Below are positions 11,922-23,916 of a stretch of 64,000 nt of DNA, in pieces. The translations under genes were made by a program, and so were the position numbers. The DNA comes from Salvelinus alpinus (taxonomy: Eukaryota; Chordata; Actinopteri; Salmoniformes; Salmonidae), in assembly GCF_045679555.1 (NCBI RefSeq), contig NC_092087.1:22220925-22284924 (forward strand), given 5' to 3'. Below the pieces are notes generated by a model, which was not told the origin of the DNA, made no database searches, and saw nothing but the letters and a program-made list of their open reading frames with translations. Each line of letters starts with the position of its first letter. The first letter of the stretch is position 1.

Positions 11922-14348
11922 TCAATACTTTTTTATATACCCTTTGTTGGCAATGACAGAGGTCAAACGTTTTCTGTAAGTCTTCACAAGGTTTTCACAC
12001 ACTGTTGCTGGTATTTTGGCCCATTCCTCCATGCAGGACTCCTCTAGAGCAGTGATGTTTTGGGGCTGTTGCTGGGTGTCGTGTCTTTGCTATCGTTAAA
12101 TTGAAGACATAGTTTTTATCAAAGATTCCTGTAATTAGGGATTACGCGATCACTTGAGTAATAACGTAACTAATTAACTATGAATTCGAGGGCACCAGGG
12201 AAAGTTATTAGATTACAAAGTTATAATTTCCCAATATAACCTTTCAGATATTTTCATATCTGATCAATAGTCTTCTGATTAATGATTTATTTATTTTTAC
12301 CTCACGTTAGTCTCATTCCAAACGTCGTAAATTGTTGATTATCTGCACGAACCCAGTCTTCACTATGAGTCATCCATACATCAATTGTCTTAAATCATTT
12401 ATTTATTACTAACTAATTAATTCACAGAAATGCATAAACAAACAAACTTAAAATAGTTACATGAAATTATGGGAGAAATATGCCCTAGTGGGCTGAACCG
12501 GCATAGCGGCTTGTTAGACAAAGGGAAAGTTGCGTTCGACTAAGAATTCACTACAGAGTTCACAATTATAACAATTGACAAGCTAATCCTTACACATGAC
12601 CGCTCACTCATTCGGGAACAATTGCAATCAATATATATATAGTTACGCTCGGTGTGTGTCGTCTTGATCGTTGGAGAGAAGTTCGTTTTGGTTGGAGTTC
12701 CTTCTGTCTCGGAGATTGTGGATAGTTCAGAGTGACATTCGTTATAGAATGGATGTTTCGGCGGTTGTCTTTCTTCGCGTTCAATGATACCGAATTCCTA
12801 GCTGCAGACTAGTAGTCAATATCAAAACTTGTTCTTATTCGTATAAGAGTTTAACCACGTGGTATGGTTAAAGATTCAGCAATGTTACCTTAACCTTCGT
12901 TCTCCCCATGGAGAGAAAACATGGTCTAATGGTAATTTCTCAGTCGACTTTTATTCAGATAGCAGGAAGGGGCTGTCCTTGTATGTCTGACCCAACTGGC
13001 TCAGGGGCGGGTCCTCGGGTTTAGTTCAAATCAAAAAGGGATTTGTATTTTTCTTAATTAAACAGTCCAAAATCATATTACACAATTATACAAACAGTAT
13101 CATACTCACTCATTCATTTTATACAACAAACAGATGTAAACCTCATATCTGAGGTTATTATATAAACAGCGGTATGGTAATGTAGTCCCACAGTCTCTCA
13201 TGAGTTTCCCACGTGGTGGCCAATGGGCATGTTAATAGCTGGACTCTCCACCGATCTTTTATACTTTTGCAGGAACATGAAATATGTTCGTACCTCAAGT
13301 TCTGTGAGGTGGGAGAAAATTCCTTTGTCCTGAAAGTTTACCCTCTGTCTAATACTGTTGGGCCATGAGGAGATTCTCAGGAATTTACGACGTCTCTCTG
13401 TGACCACAGCATGGGTTGAAGGGGCAGGGAAAGGCAGGGAGAGGGGGATGGGGTTTGCAATACCCAAGCAGGCGACGTCATGACATGGGCAACACGGACT
13501 TTCAACTCCCTCCAAAGATTTTCTATGGGGTTGAGATCTGGAGACTGGCTAGGCCACTCCAGGACCTTGAAATGCTTCTTACGAAGCCACTCCTTCGTTG
13601 CCCGGGCGGTGTGTTTGGGATCATTGTCATGCTGAAAGACCCAGCCACGTTTCATCTTCAATGCCCTTGCTGATGGAAGGAGGTTTTCACTCAAAATCTC
13701 ACGATACATGGCCCCATTCATTCTGTCCTTTACACGGATCAGTCGTCCTGGTCCCTTTGCAGAAAAACAGCCCCAAAGCATGATGTTTCCACCCCCATGC
13801 TTCACAGTAGGTATGGTGTTCTTTGGATGCAACTCAGCATTCTTTGTCCTCCAAACACGACGAGTTGAGTTTTTACCAAAAAGTTCTATTTTGGTTTCAT
13901 CTGACCATATGACATTCTCCCAATCTTCTTCTGGATCATCCAAATGCTCTCTAGCAAACTTCAGACGGGCCTGGACATGTACTGGCTTAAGCAGGGGGAC
14001 ACGTCTGGCACTGCAGGATTTGAGTCCCTGGCGGCGTAGTGTGTTACTGATGGTAGGCTTTGTTACTTTGGTCCCAGCTCTCTGCAGGTCATTCACTAGG
14101 TCCCCCCGTGTGGTTCTGGGATTTTTGCTCACCGTTCTTGTGATCATTTTGACCCCACGGGGTGAGATCTTGCGTGGAGCCCCAGATCGAGGGAGATTAT
14201 TGTATGTCTTCAATTTCCTAATAATTGCTCCCACAGTTGATTTCCTCAAACCAAGCTGCTTACCTATTGCAGATTCAGTCTTCCCAGCCTGGTGCAGGTC
14301 TACAATTTTGTTTCTGGTGTCCTTTGACAGCTCTTTGGTCTTGGCCAT
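11922..14348 (-). pseudogene. Tc1 transposase (DD34E) interrupted by a solo LTR
   Basis: The N-terminal part runs from ATG at 14348 ([14 protein letters not shown]) through the paired-like HTH and the catalytic blocks [23 protein letters not shown] and [10 protein letters not shown]. It breaks at 13490. The C-terminal tail resumes at 12072 ([15 protein letters not shown]) and ends in TGA at 11922-11924. Counting the 4-bp duplication once, the halves total 1014 bp, a multiple of three. The reading frame was therefore probably intact until the LTR landed. The real start could be the upstream in-frame ATG at 14426, but MAKT is the family start. Confidence 0.85.
12077..13485 (-). mobile_element. 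1.4-kb solo LTR inside the Tc1 transposase
   Basis: The ends are TG...CA with an extended TGTC...GACA match. The flanks carry a 4-bp target duplication, TGGG, at 12073-12076 and 13486-13489. Read on the minus strand it starts TGTCATGACG and ends AAAGACACGACA. It shares both ends with the LTR at 56026-60312, which is 1402 bp once its insertion is removed, against 1409 bp here. No internal region is present, so it is a solo LTR. Confidence 0.85.
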
Positions 14349-14719
14349 AGTGGAGTTTGGAGTGTGACTGTTTGAGGTTGTGGACAGGTGTCTTTTATAC
14401 TGATAACAAGTTCCAACAGGTGCCATTAATACAGGTAACGAGTGGAGGACAGAGGAGCCTCTTAAAGAAGAAGTTACAGGTCTGTGAGAGCCAGAAATCT
14501 TGCTTGTTTGTAGGTGACCAAATACTTATTTTCCACCATAATTTGCAAATTAATTAATTAAACATCCTACAATGTGATTTTCTGGATTTTTTTTCTCATT
14601 TTGTCTGTCATAGTTGAGGTGTACCTATGATGAAAATTACAGGCCTCTCTCATCTTTTTAAGTCGGAGAACTTGAACAATTGGTGGCTGACTAAATACTT
14701 TTTTGCCCCACTGTATATA

Positions 14720-16300
14720 CAGTGCTCAAAAAAATGAAAGGGAACACTTAAACAACACAATGTAACTCCAAGTCAATCACACTTCTGTGAAATCAAACTG
14801 TCCACTTAGGAAGCAACACTGATTGACAATAAATTTCACATGCTGTTGTGCAAATGGAATAGACAAAAGGTGGAAATTATAGGCAATTAGCAAGACACTC
14901 CCAATAAAGGAGTGGTTCTGCAGGTGGTGACCACAGACCACTTCTCAGTTCCTATGCTTCCTGGCTGATGTTTTGGTCACTTTTGAATGCTGGCGGTGCT
15001 CTCACTCTAGTGGTAGCATGAGACGGAGTCTACAACCCACACAAGTGGCTCAGGTAGTGCAGCTCATCCAGGATGGCACATCAATGCGAGCTGTGGCAAG
15101 AAGGTTTGCTGTGTCTGTCAGCGTAGTGTCCAGAGCATGGAGGCGCTACCAGGAGACAGGCCAGTACATCAGGAGACGTGGAGGAGGCCGTAGGAGGGCA
15201 ACAACCCAGCAGCAGGACCGCTACCTCCGCCTTTGTGCAAGGAGGAGCAGGAGGAGCACTGCCAGAGCCCTGCAAAATGACCTCCAGCAGGCCACAAATG
15301 TGCATGTGTCTGCTCAAACGGTCAGAAACAGACTCCATGAGGGTGGTATGAGGGCCCGGCGTCCACAGGTGGGGGTTGTGCTTACAGCCCAACACCGTGC
15401 AGGACGTTTGGCATTTGCCAGAGAACACCAAGATTGGCAAATTCGCCACTGGCGCCCTGTGCTCTTCACAGATGAAAGCAGGTTCACACTGAGCACATGA
15501 GCACATGTGACAGAGTCTGGAGACGCCGTGGAGAACGTTCTGCTGCCTGCAACATCCTCCAGCATGACCGGTTTGGCGGTGGGTCAGTCATGGTGTGGGG
15601 TGGCATTTTCTTTGGGGGGCCGCACAGCCCTCCATGTGCTCGCCAGAGGTAGCCTGACTGCCATTAGGTACCGAGATGAGATCCTCAGACCCCTTGTGAG
15701 ACCATATGCTGGTGCGGTTGGCCCTGGGTTCCTCCTAATGCAAGACAATGCTAGACCTCATGTGGCTGGAGTGTGTCAGCAGTTCCTGCAAGAGGAAGGC
15801 ATTGATGCTATGGACTGGCCCGCCCGTTCCCCAGACCTGAATCCAATTGAGCACATCTGGGACATCATGTCTCGCTCCATCCACCAACGCCACGTTGCAC
15901 CACAGACTGTCCAGGAGTTGGCGGATGCTTTAGTCCAGGTCTGGGAGGAGATCCTCAGGAGTCCATCCGCCACCTCATCAGGAACATGCCCAGGCGTCGT
16001 AGGGAGGTCATACAGGCACGTGGAGGCCACACACACTACTGAGCCTCATTTTGACTTGTTTTAAGGACATTACATCAAAGTTGGATCAGCCTGTAGTGTG
16101 GTTTTCCACTTTAATTTTGAGTGTGACTCCAAATCCAGACCTCCATGGGTTGATAAATTTGATTTCCATTGATCATTTTTGTGTGATTTTGTTGTCAGCA
16201 CATTCAACTATGTAAACAAAAAAGTATTTAATAAGAATATTTCATTCATTCAGATCTAGGATGTGTTATTTTAGTGTTCCCTTTATTTTCTTGAGCAGTG
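14720..16300 (+). mobile_element. Tc1-like transposon (CAGTGCTC family), frameshifted transposase
   Basis: The terminus CAGTGCTCAAAAAAATGAAA and its near-complement at 16270-16300 are flanked by TA. The transposase N-half (15018-15500, [16 protein letters not shown]) ends soon after LFTDESRF. The C-half (15507-16064) has LLMQDNARPHV and [12 protein letters not shown]. The frame change coincides with an 8-bp tandem duplication of GAGCACAT near 15491-15506. The element lies six bases right of the previous Tc1. Confidence 0.9.
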
Positions 16301-16302
16301 TA

Positions 16303-17450
16303 TATATTAAAAGCAGAAGGAGACTTTATTAGATCTAGGAAAAAAATGGATTGAGGAGGGAGAACAGAATTCATCCTATTTCTTTAGACTTGAGAAATTT
16401 CACTCTACAAATAACACTATCCATAAGTTAAACATTGATGGTGTTCTTACAGATGACCAAAAATGAATCGCTAAATACAGTAGCAATTTTTACAGAAAAT
16501 TGTATAGATCTACGTACTGTCAGGAATCCACAGATATGTTTTTTGACTCACTGAATAATGTTCACTCTATCGGTGATATAGAATCTAAACCGTGTGATGA
16601 ACCCATCAAAGTTAAAGAGATTATAAAGTCTATCAAACATCTAAAGAACAATAAATCACCAGGTGTTGATGGAATTACATCAGAATTTTACAAATTATTT
16701 TCTGAACAAGTAGCTCCCTTCCTATTTTAAGTCTTTTTAGAGAGTATTAAAAACAATGTTCTCCCTCCTAAAATGAGCCAGGGGTTAATAACACTGATAC
16801 CTAAGCCTAAAAAATATGAATGTTGCCACACATACCTACTTGTTAACAAAATTAAGGAAGTTTCCTTTTAAATTATTCATAAATATTATCCTGCCAACCA
16901 CTATATGAAGAGGTTTAAGGAAAACATCAACTCAAATTGTTCCTTTTGTAATGACCACCCAGAAACAGTGTTGCATCTTTTTTGGCATTGTATTCATGTA
17001 AGAAAACTGTGGCAAGACATCAGTAGATTTATAATTGAACACATTTATGAAGATCTTACACTATTGTGGAGAGATGTACTGCTTGGATTCTTTACCTACG
17101 ATAGAAATAAGCTGAAACATTTTTATGTAATTAATTTCATTATTCTTTTGGCCAAATTTCATATGTAAATTTACAAACAAAACAACACATTTTCTTACCT
17201 TACAAAAATAAATTGAACTGTATTTTAAGACAATTAAATACTCTACCAACAAAAAAGCTGTTCGAATTATAAATGTATGTATGTCCCTTAAGGTCCTTGT
17301 GTAATGTGATATTGTACCCCCTAGCCCAATTGTATATTTTGTATATTATTTTGTATATTTGTATATTATTTACTTTGTATATTATTTATATATACTTGTG
17401 TTCCCACATGTACTTCCTGTATTGATTTGTTAATTTTTTTTAAATGTAAA
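16303..17450 (+). mobile_element. L1-type LINE, second part (RT start, zf-RVT, 3' end)
   Basis: It continues the L1 of 11165-11710. The sequence 'KNNKSPGVDGITSEFYKLF' near 16650 is the start of the reverse transcriptase. The catalytic part is deleted. The C-terminal knuckle 'NSNCSFCNDHPETVLHLFWH' follows near 16930, and then an AT-rich tail rich in TGTATATT repeats. The element is dead. Confidence 0.75.
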
Positions 17451-17674
17451 AAATCATTCCTTCCTCCCTCACCCTGCAAGTGTATACTCATCAGACGTCA
17501 TGATACGTCATCAGTGTCCACTTAATTTGAGGGCTGAGGAGATAGGGTGTGTCTTAAGTGTTTTGACCACCGTGGTGGTACACCGTTCAATCGAGGACAG
17601 ACTAACTGAACAAAGCCATCTGCTGGTGTGTTTAGGTGAAATGCTACATCTACGTAGAACTCAGCCAAATGCTA

Positions 17675-18627
17675 CAGTCGTGGCCAAAAGTTGAGAATGA
17701 GCTTGCTCAGGAATAGCAGCAGGCAGGTGTGAGAGCATCTGCACGCACAGTGAGCTGAAGACTTTTGGAGGATGGCCTGGTGTCAAGAATAGCAGCAAAG
17801 AAGCCACTTCTCTTCAGGGACAGACTGATATTCTGCAAAAGGTACAGGGATTAGACTGCTGAGGACTGGGGTAAAATCATTTTCTCTGATGAATCCCCTT
17901 TCTGATTGTTTGGGGCATCCGGGAAAAAAGCTTGTCTGGAGAAGACAAGGTGAGCGCTACCATCAGTCCTGTGTCATGCCAATAGTAAAGCATCCTGAGA
18001 CCATTCATGTTTGGGGTTGCTTCTCAGCCAAGGGTGTGGGCTCACTCACAATTTTGCCTAAGAACACAGCCATGAATAAAGAATGGTACCAACACATCCT
18101 CCGAGAGCAACTTCTCTCAACCATCCAGGAACAGTTTGGTGACGAACAATGCCTTTCCAGCATGATGGAGCACCTTGCTATAAGGCAAAAGTGATAACTA
18201 AGTGGCTCGGGGAACAAAACATCGATATTTTGGGTCCATGGCCAGGAAACACCCCAGACCTTAATCCCATTGAGAACTTGTGGTCAAGCCTCAAGAGGCG
18301 GGTGAACAAACAAACTCAAATTCTGACAAACTCCAAGAATTGATTATGCAAGAGTGGGCTGCCATCAGTCAGGATGTGGCCTAGAAGTTAATTGACAGCA
18401 TGCCAGGGCGGATTGCAGAGGTCTTGAAAAAGAAGGGTCAACACTGCAAATATTGACTCTTTGTATCAACTTCATGTAATTGTCAAAAGCCTTTGACATT
18501 TATGAAATGCTTGTAATTATACTTCAGTATTCCATAGTAACATCTGACAAAAATATCTAAAGACACTGAAGCAGCAAACTTTGTGTAAATTAATATTTGT
18601 GTCATTCTCAACTTTTGGCCACGACTG
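17675..18627 (+). mobile_element. Internally deleted Tc1-like element (CAGTCGTGGCC family)
   Basis: The terminal inverted repeats CAGTCGTGGCCAAAAGTTGA and their complement lie at 17675 and 18627, beside TA. Compared with its relative at 31605-32993 the left subterminal part and most of the HTH region are missing. The fragment 'KLVWRRQGERYHQSC' to 'MMEHLAIRQK' and a '[15 protein letters not shown]' block remain in different frames. Confidence 0.85.
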
Positions 18628-18639
18628 TACACTTGTTTG

Positions 18640-19425
18640 TACATAGAACCCTAACACACATGCTCTATTGTGAGGAAATAGGGAAATGCATGCCTGCAGA
18701 GTACCTAGCTGCATAACCGCAAATTGTTCACTATTTTAAATCATTACAAATGACGTGTTTGAAATTGGATACTCACAAACTAATGTGGCTATGGAATTAT
18801 ATGAATGAAGCGATAATGAATGACCTCCAATGCTATATGCATGACTAATTATAATTGGCATGAAATGACATAGCTATGAATAACTATAACTTAAGGTACC
18901 GTGGAGCCATGAAGAAGGCTGATTTATTGAGCCTAATGTATGAAAGGCAGGCAGAGGATGACCAATCAACCTAGTTGCTGGAGAGTGTGGGTGGATAGCC
19001 TACACCTTGCATGGCTGCTGTGGTTGCGGCCCAATTCTGAAAGAATGGTCAGTGTAACATAGACGTTGAAAAGTACAGTTTTATGCAGTAGAGATTTGAT
19101 ACGCAAGCCAGAACCAGACAAGGCAAGTTGGGAGGGGTGAGCGACAGAGGATGATGTGGAGAAGAGGTCGAGCGAGAAGTTATAGTAGCATAAGGACAGG
19201 ATTGAGTGTTTATGCAAGCTATAATAGGTGCAACCGAAACCCGTAATCATGAAAAATTGTGATTAGCCTTGATTGCGACGTGATGCAGCCACTAGGCCAA
19301 TGAGTTGAGGCCCCACTATTTATTTACCATTATCCGTAATGTAATAATTTAAGAGTAATAGCCTGCAAACTACTAAACCTGAAAATCCCCCAATTGCACA
19401 CGGACCGGTAGTAAAATCCTGACAG
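18640..19425. other. No recognised feature
   Basis: This is AT-rich single-copy-looking sequence. Open frames on the minus strand near 18966-19250 lack any familiar motif or splice context. Confidence 0.4.
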
Positions 19426-19429
19426 ATTT

Positions 19430-19690
19430 TTATTTGATTTAACCTTTAACGAGGCAAATTGGTTAAGAACAAATTATTATTTACAATGATGGCCTACCAA
19501 AAGGCAAAAGCCCTCCTGCGGGGACGGGGGCTGGGATTAAAAATAAATTAAATCAAAATATTGGACAAAACACACATCACAACAAGAGACAACAACACTA
19601 CATAGAGAGAGATCTTAAGACAACATGTCATGGCAGCAAAACATGACAACACCTGAGATGTGCCTGAGATCCCCCAGGCACATTCCGAGA
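19430..19690 (-). repeat. Salmonid dispersed repeat (SINE/LINE-type tail)
   Basis: It opens with a minus-strand 'aacctttaacgaggcaa' tail resembling the SINE ending. It continues with a purine-rich low-complexity part ('ggacaaaacacacatcacaa') typical of a salmonid dispersed repeat. The family name is not certain. Confidence 0.45.
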
Positions 19691-20584
19691 TGATCTGTTG
19701 CAACATGACCATAGGAAACTATAGGTACAGCCATGAATAGGCACCTGAGCAAGTGCTGCATGAATAACTGAGTGCCAATCAAGGAAATGCACTTGCCAAA
19801 TTAACTCTGCGTACTAGCATCAAGGGAACCAACTTGGTGGAAACCATTGCAGAGCAGCCTTAATAAATTTCTACAAAGTGGTCACTGTGGGACCAACCGT
19901 TGTTAGTTGGGTTGGGTTGTTATTGAGCTTGTAATAACAATGCATAGGAGTGATGAAATAAACCCTACGTGGAGACAACAAATCCAGCTATAGTAATTTG
20001 GATGTAAATTTAATTTGAAGATGCTGAAAAGGTGAATGACACAACATCGAAGATAATAGCTATGAGATAGCATGACGTTAGCGCACCCCTTCGAAAATTA
20101 AAGTACTAGAATACGCTATACTTCCAAATGAAGATACGATTTGACAAATCGTCAACTCAATGGTGTCATGAAAATCCAAATGAGTTGAATGAGCACTCAA
20201 GTAATCTTGCATGTGAATCGATTAATTTTACAAATTAATTAAATACACTTGTATTTAGAATCCATTCTCAGACATGTCTTCATTGCCTATTACTGTAACT
20301 CAACCATAGTCTTTTGCATATTGCAAATTATCATTATGGAGTCAAACATTTTAATAGGCTAATTGCTAAGGCTTATTTGCAAGTCGCATATGATGTATTT
20401 ATAATATACATATACAGTATCAAATTACTACTACTACAATCTCAGTTAAATAAATAAATACAATTGATCTTGTCTTTTCCTACTAGCACGGACTTTGCTG
20501 ATAACTTCTGTATAGATTTTTTTTTATTTTTTACTTACTACGACTGTGATATGTAGTTGTCTCGCCATCTTTAGATTAATTCAC

Positions 20585-20640
20585 TTACTGTAAATCACTT
20601 TGGATAAAAGCGTCTGGTAAATGACTAAAATGTAAAAATG
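20585..20640 (+). repeat. SINE 3' tail fragment
   Basis: The 'ctttggataaaagcgtctgg' then 'taaatgactaaaatgt' wording matches the tail of the tRNA-headed SINE split at 38730/43950. No head is present. Confidence 0.6.
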
Positions 20641-20662
20641 ACAAGAGACATGATGTCCCAGA

Positions 20663-20885
20663 GTGGGCTCCCGAGTGGCGCAGCGGTCTAAGGCACCTCA
20701 TCTCAGTACAAGGGGCATCACTACAGTCCCTGTTTCAAATCCATGCTGTATCACATCCAGCCGTGATTGGGAGTCCCATAGGGCGGTACACAATTGGCCC
20801 AGCATCGTCCGGGATTGGCCAGGGTAGGCCATCATTGTAAATAAGAAATTGTTCTTAACGGACTTGCCTATTTAAATAAAAAAAT
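20663..20885 (+). mobile_element. tRNA-derived SINE, complete
   Basis: The head 'ggcgcagcggtctaaggca' resembles an A box of a Leu/Ser-type tRNA and 'gtttcaaatcc' a decayed B box. The body has 'gccgtgattgggagtcccat' and 'attggcccagcatcgtcc', and the tail 'ttgttcttaacggacttgcc' leads into an A-rich end. It is of the salmonid tRNA-Leu-type SINE class (SlmI-like; name tentative). It is not a functional tRNA gene. Confidence 0.8.
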
Positions 20886-21270
20886 GCTCAGTGGTGACAC
20901 GTTTAGTGACGAGAGCTTGTGAGCAACTTCAGGTTAAGTTATCAGTGGCATGGCCGTGCGACAACCAATGAACGATGATCACGTTGATTGGTGTAGAATG
21001 ATATCCGACTGTTTGGAAGATACAACCATGAAGGGAGATCTGTGATTGGCACTAGTAGTTGTGGTATGACCACCCTGACTGGCAAAATCAGAGGCTGAAG
21101 CATGCACGGAGAAGCATTCTCCCGATTCAGTCCAGGGAAGATGTAGCTTGGTCCTTTTGAAAGCTGAAGCAGTACTTGTAACGATAAACCATTTTATTAG
21201 AATGATGACAAGCATAAAAACTACCAGGCAACAAACTGCAGCTGACAGCCACAATCCTTAATATATTCCA

Positions 21271-21380
21271 GTCAATGACTAGCTTCGCTAAATGGCCTGA
21301 TCCGGCAAGCTTACATTAAACCGTGCAGCATTTAATGTAAGCTTGCATGATCAGGCGGCATTGTGAGGCTAGTCAATGAC
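21271..21380. repeat. Symmetric 110-bp inverted repeat (hairpin)
   Basis: Two 50-bp arms, 21271-21320 and 21331-21380, flank a 10-bp loop. The inner 16 bp (GCAAGCTTACATTAAA) and the outer block around TGACTAGC pair exactly or almost so. About ten mismatches lie in between. It has no terminal match to other elements in the window. Confidence 0.85.
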
Positions 21381-21725
21381 AGCACTGCCACTTGGTTTAC
21401 TATTGGGAGGGCTGGAGAATATAACTATGATTCTAGATGAAACTGGGTGCAATACCGACATAACATATCAAAGTTATGTTATTTGCTGATAACTTTGTTG
21501 ACGACAATGAATGAAAATGCCTAGAGTGATGAGAAAATAGGCAGTAGTAGGCTTACTGAGCTCATGAAACATGAAAAAATAGTCCCCACTGAAAAATTAT
21601 TGGATAACATAAGTGACATTGTTAAGCATCACTGTGAAGTAGGCAAGTCGCAAAGAAAACAGGAGCTGCCTCCACTATTCCAGTACCATTTCAACTTCAA
21701 CATTTCAACATCATCAAATCACCTA

Positions 21726-23424
21726 CAGTCCATTCAGAAAGTATTCAGACCCTTTACCTTTTTCCCACATTTTGTTACATTACAGCGTTATTCTAAAATT
21801 GATTAAATCCCCCCCCCCCCCCCTCAATCTACACACAATACCCCATAATGACAAAGCAAAAACAGGTTTTTAGACATTTTCCTTTTTCCATTGATCATCC
21901 TTGAGATGTTTCAACAACTTGAGTGGAGTCGACCTGTGGTAAATCCAGCCAAACTGGGCAATCGGGGGAGAAGAGCCTTGATCAGGGAGGTGACCAAGAA
22001 CCCGATGGACAGAGCTTCAGAGTTCCTCTGTGGAGATGGGAGAACCTTCCAGAAGGACAACCATCTCTGCAGCACTCCTCCAATCAGGCCTTTATGATAG
22101 AGTGGCCAGACGGAAGACACTCCTAAGTAAAAGGCACATGACAACCCGCTTGGAGTTTGCCAAAAGGCACCTAAAGACTCTCAGACCATGAGAAACAAGA
22201 TTTTCTGGTCTGATGAAACCAATATTGAACTATTTTGCCTGAATGCCAAGCATCATGTCTGGAGGAAACCTGGCACCATCCCTACGGTGAAACGTGGTGG
22301 CAGCATCATGGCGTGTGGATGTTTTTCAGCGTGTGGTGGCATATTTCTGCTTTACCAAATGAGGAGTTACAAACTACACACCAGTCAGAGTTATACTTAA
22401 ACTACATCTTTAATAATAATAAGCTTTGCAATAGCATTTGACTTTCAACAATTCACTATTTCTAATGAACCGTTGAGAAGTACCAACAGAAAAGTACAAA
22501 GATATTTTATAGCCAAGATACACCTCTCTCAACTTACACTGACGAACCACAGATCTTAGGAACAGTTCACAAAGGTTAAGACGGCATAGAACAGAACCAT
22601 TAGCTCATGTTCTCTGGAATGCTCTTTAGGTTTTATCACCCAAAGACATCGTAAATCTCCTCTGTCAGTGCTCTCATAGAGGCCCATCCTCAGTGGAACA
22701 CACACACAATACTCTATTCTGCCGAATAAAACAACCATTATAATGCAATACAAGCATTATAATATAATCTTACAAGCATTATAACATAATCTTGCAATTT
22801 TCCACGACAAGCGGCAGGAACTGGGAAACTAGTCAGGATCGAGGGAAAGATGAATGGAGCAAATTACAGAGATCCTTGATGAAAAGCTGCTCCAGAGCGC
22901 TCAGGACCTCAGACTGGGTGAAGGTTCACCTTCAAACAGGACAACAACGCTAAGCAAACAGCCAAGACAACGCAGGAGTGGCTTCGATACAAGTCTCTGA
23001 ATGTCCTTGAGTGGCCCAGCCAGAGCCGGGACTTGAACCTGATCCGGAGAGACCTGAAAATGGCTATGCAGCTATCTGACAGAGCTTGAGAGGATCTGCA
23101 GAGAAAAATGGTAGAAACTCGCCAAATACAGGAGTGCCACGCTTGTAGTGTCATACCCAAGAAGAATCAAGGCTGTAATCACTGCCAAAGGTGCTTCAAC
23201 AAAGTACTGAGTAAAGGGTCTGAATACTTAGGTTAATAAAAATTAAAAATACGTTTTTAAATAAATTTGCTAAAATATCTAAACCTGTTTTTGCTCTGTC
23301 ATTAATGGGGTATTGTGTGTAGATTGATGAGGGGGGGGGGGGGAAATGTAATACATTTTTGAATAAGGCTGTAAGGTAACAAAATGTGGAAAAATAAAGG
23401 GGTCTGAATACTTTCCATCATTCA
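21726..23424 (+). mobile_element. Tc1-like transposon, decayed and split by a solo LTR
   Basis: The left end CAGTCCATTCAGAAAGTATT follows TA, and the right end is the degraded complement ending near 23424. Transposase pieces include the HTH part ('AKLGNRGRRALIREVTKNPM'), 'IFWSDETNIELF', and a tail with the 'sqsrdlnli' block. They lie in several frames and are interrupted at 22332-22809. Poly-C (21808) and poly-G (23331) runs sit just inside the two ends. Confidence 0.8.
22332..22809 (-). mobile_element. 478-bp solo LTR inside a Tc1 element
   Basis: On the minus strand it starts TGTCGTGGAAAATTGC and ends ATGCCACCACA. It is flanked by a 4-bp duplication, AGCG (22328-22331 and 22810-22813). It contains a TATA-like 'ggctataaaatatc' and an 'attaaagatgt' polyadenylation-type signal in the order expected of an LTR. 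Two 'acaagcattataa' repeats lie near one end. It is retrovirus- or LTR-retrotransposon-derived; no coding region is left. Confidence 0.75.
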
Positions 23425-23916
23425 CTTGTGAATAATGCCCAGTTTAAGGCAAAAAACAGCCATGCCTTTATTTTTCAACTTTTTCAAATCAGTCTCATAC
23501 CTCACGTCTCCTAGCCCATAGGCTTACATGTTTTGATAAGGTTTGTATCACAACTAAAGTGGCCAAATAACTTCTTAAAATGAAGCACATTAATCCGCTT
23601 TACAACAGGTGTAGAGCCCAATTGGCATACATATGCAGCGCGTGACTTTCAAGTTTGGTTAAGATCATTTTCACCATAAAAATGCGCCTTTATGATAAAA
23701 GCATTATATGCGTAATCACATTCGCGTCACATTTGAGAAACGTGTTTTCCTGCTAATGTGCGCAATATGAAGAAATAGCCTAATAGTTTATCAACATTTT
23801 AAGCTAAACGTTATGATTTGTTGCGTCAGGCTCATTGCTTAAAAAAAAAAAGTATGCTAGTGGTTGTATTAATTTGGGATCTATCGCATCCCACAACTGT
23901 CCTAGACTATGTTTGT

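Larger units (their letters stand above)
11711..14713 (-). mobile_element. Tc1-like DNA transposon with long TIRs, split by a solo LTR
   Basis: It is flanked by TA and starts CAGTGGGGCAAAAAAGTATT. The right end is the inverted form, and similarity between the two ends extends over 100 bp or more. The transposase is on the minus strand from 14348. The only disruption I see is the LTR at 12077-13485. It inserted into the L1 at 11165/16303. Confidence 0.9.

Noticed and set aside
20663..20885. Functional tRNA gene
   Set aside because: The A- and B-box parts belong to a SINE with its own body and A-rich tail. The cloverleaf is not intact.
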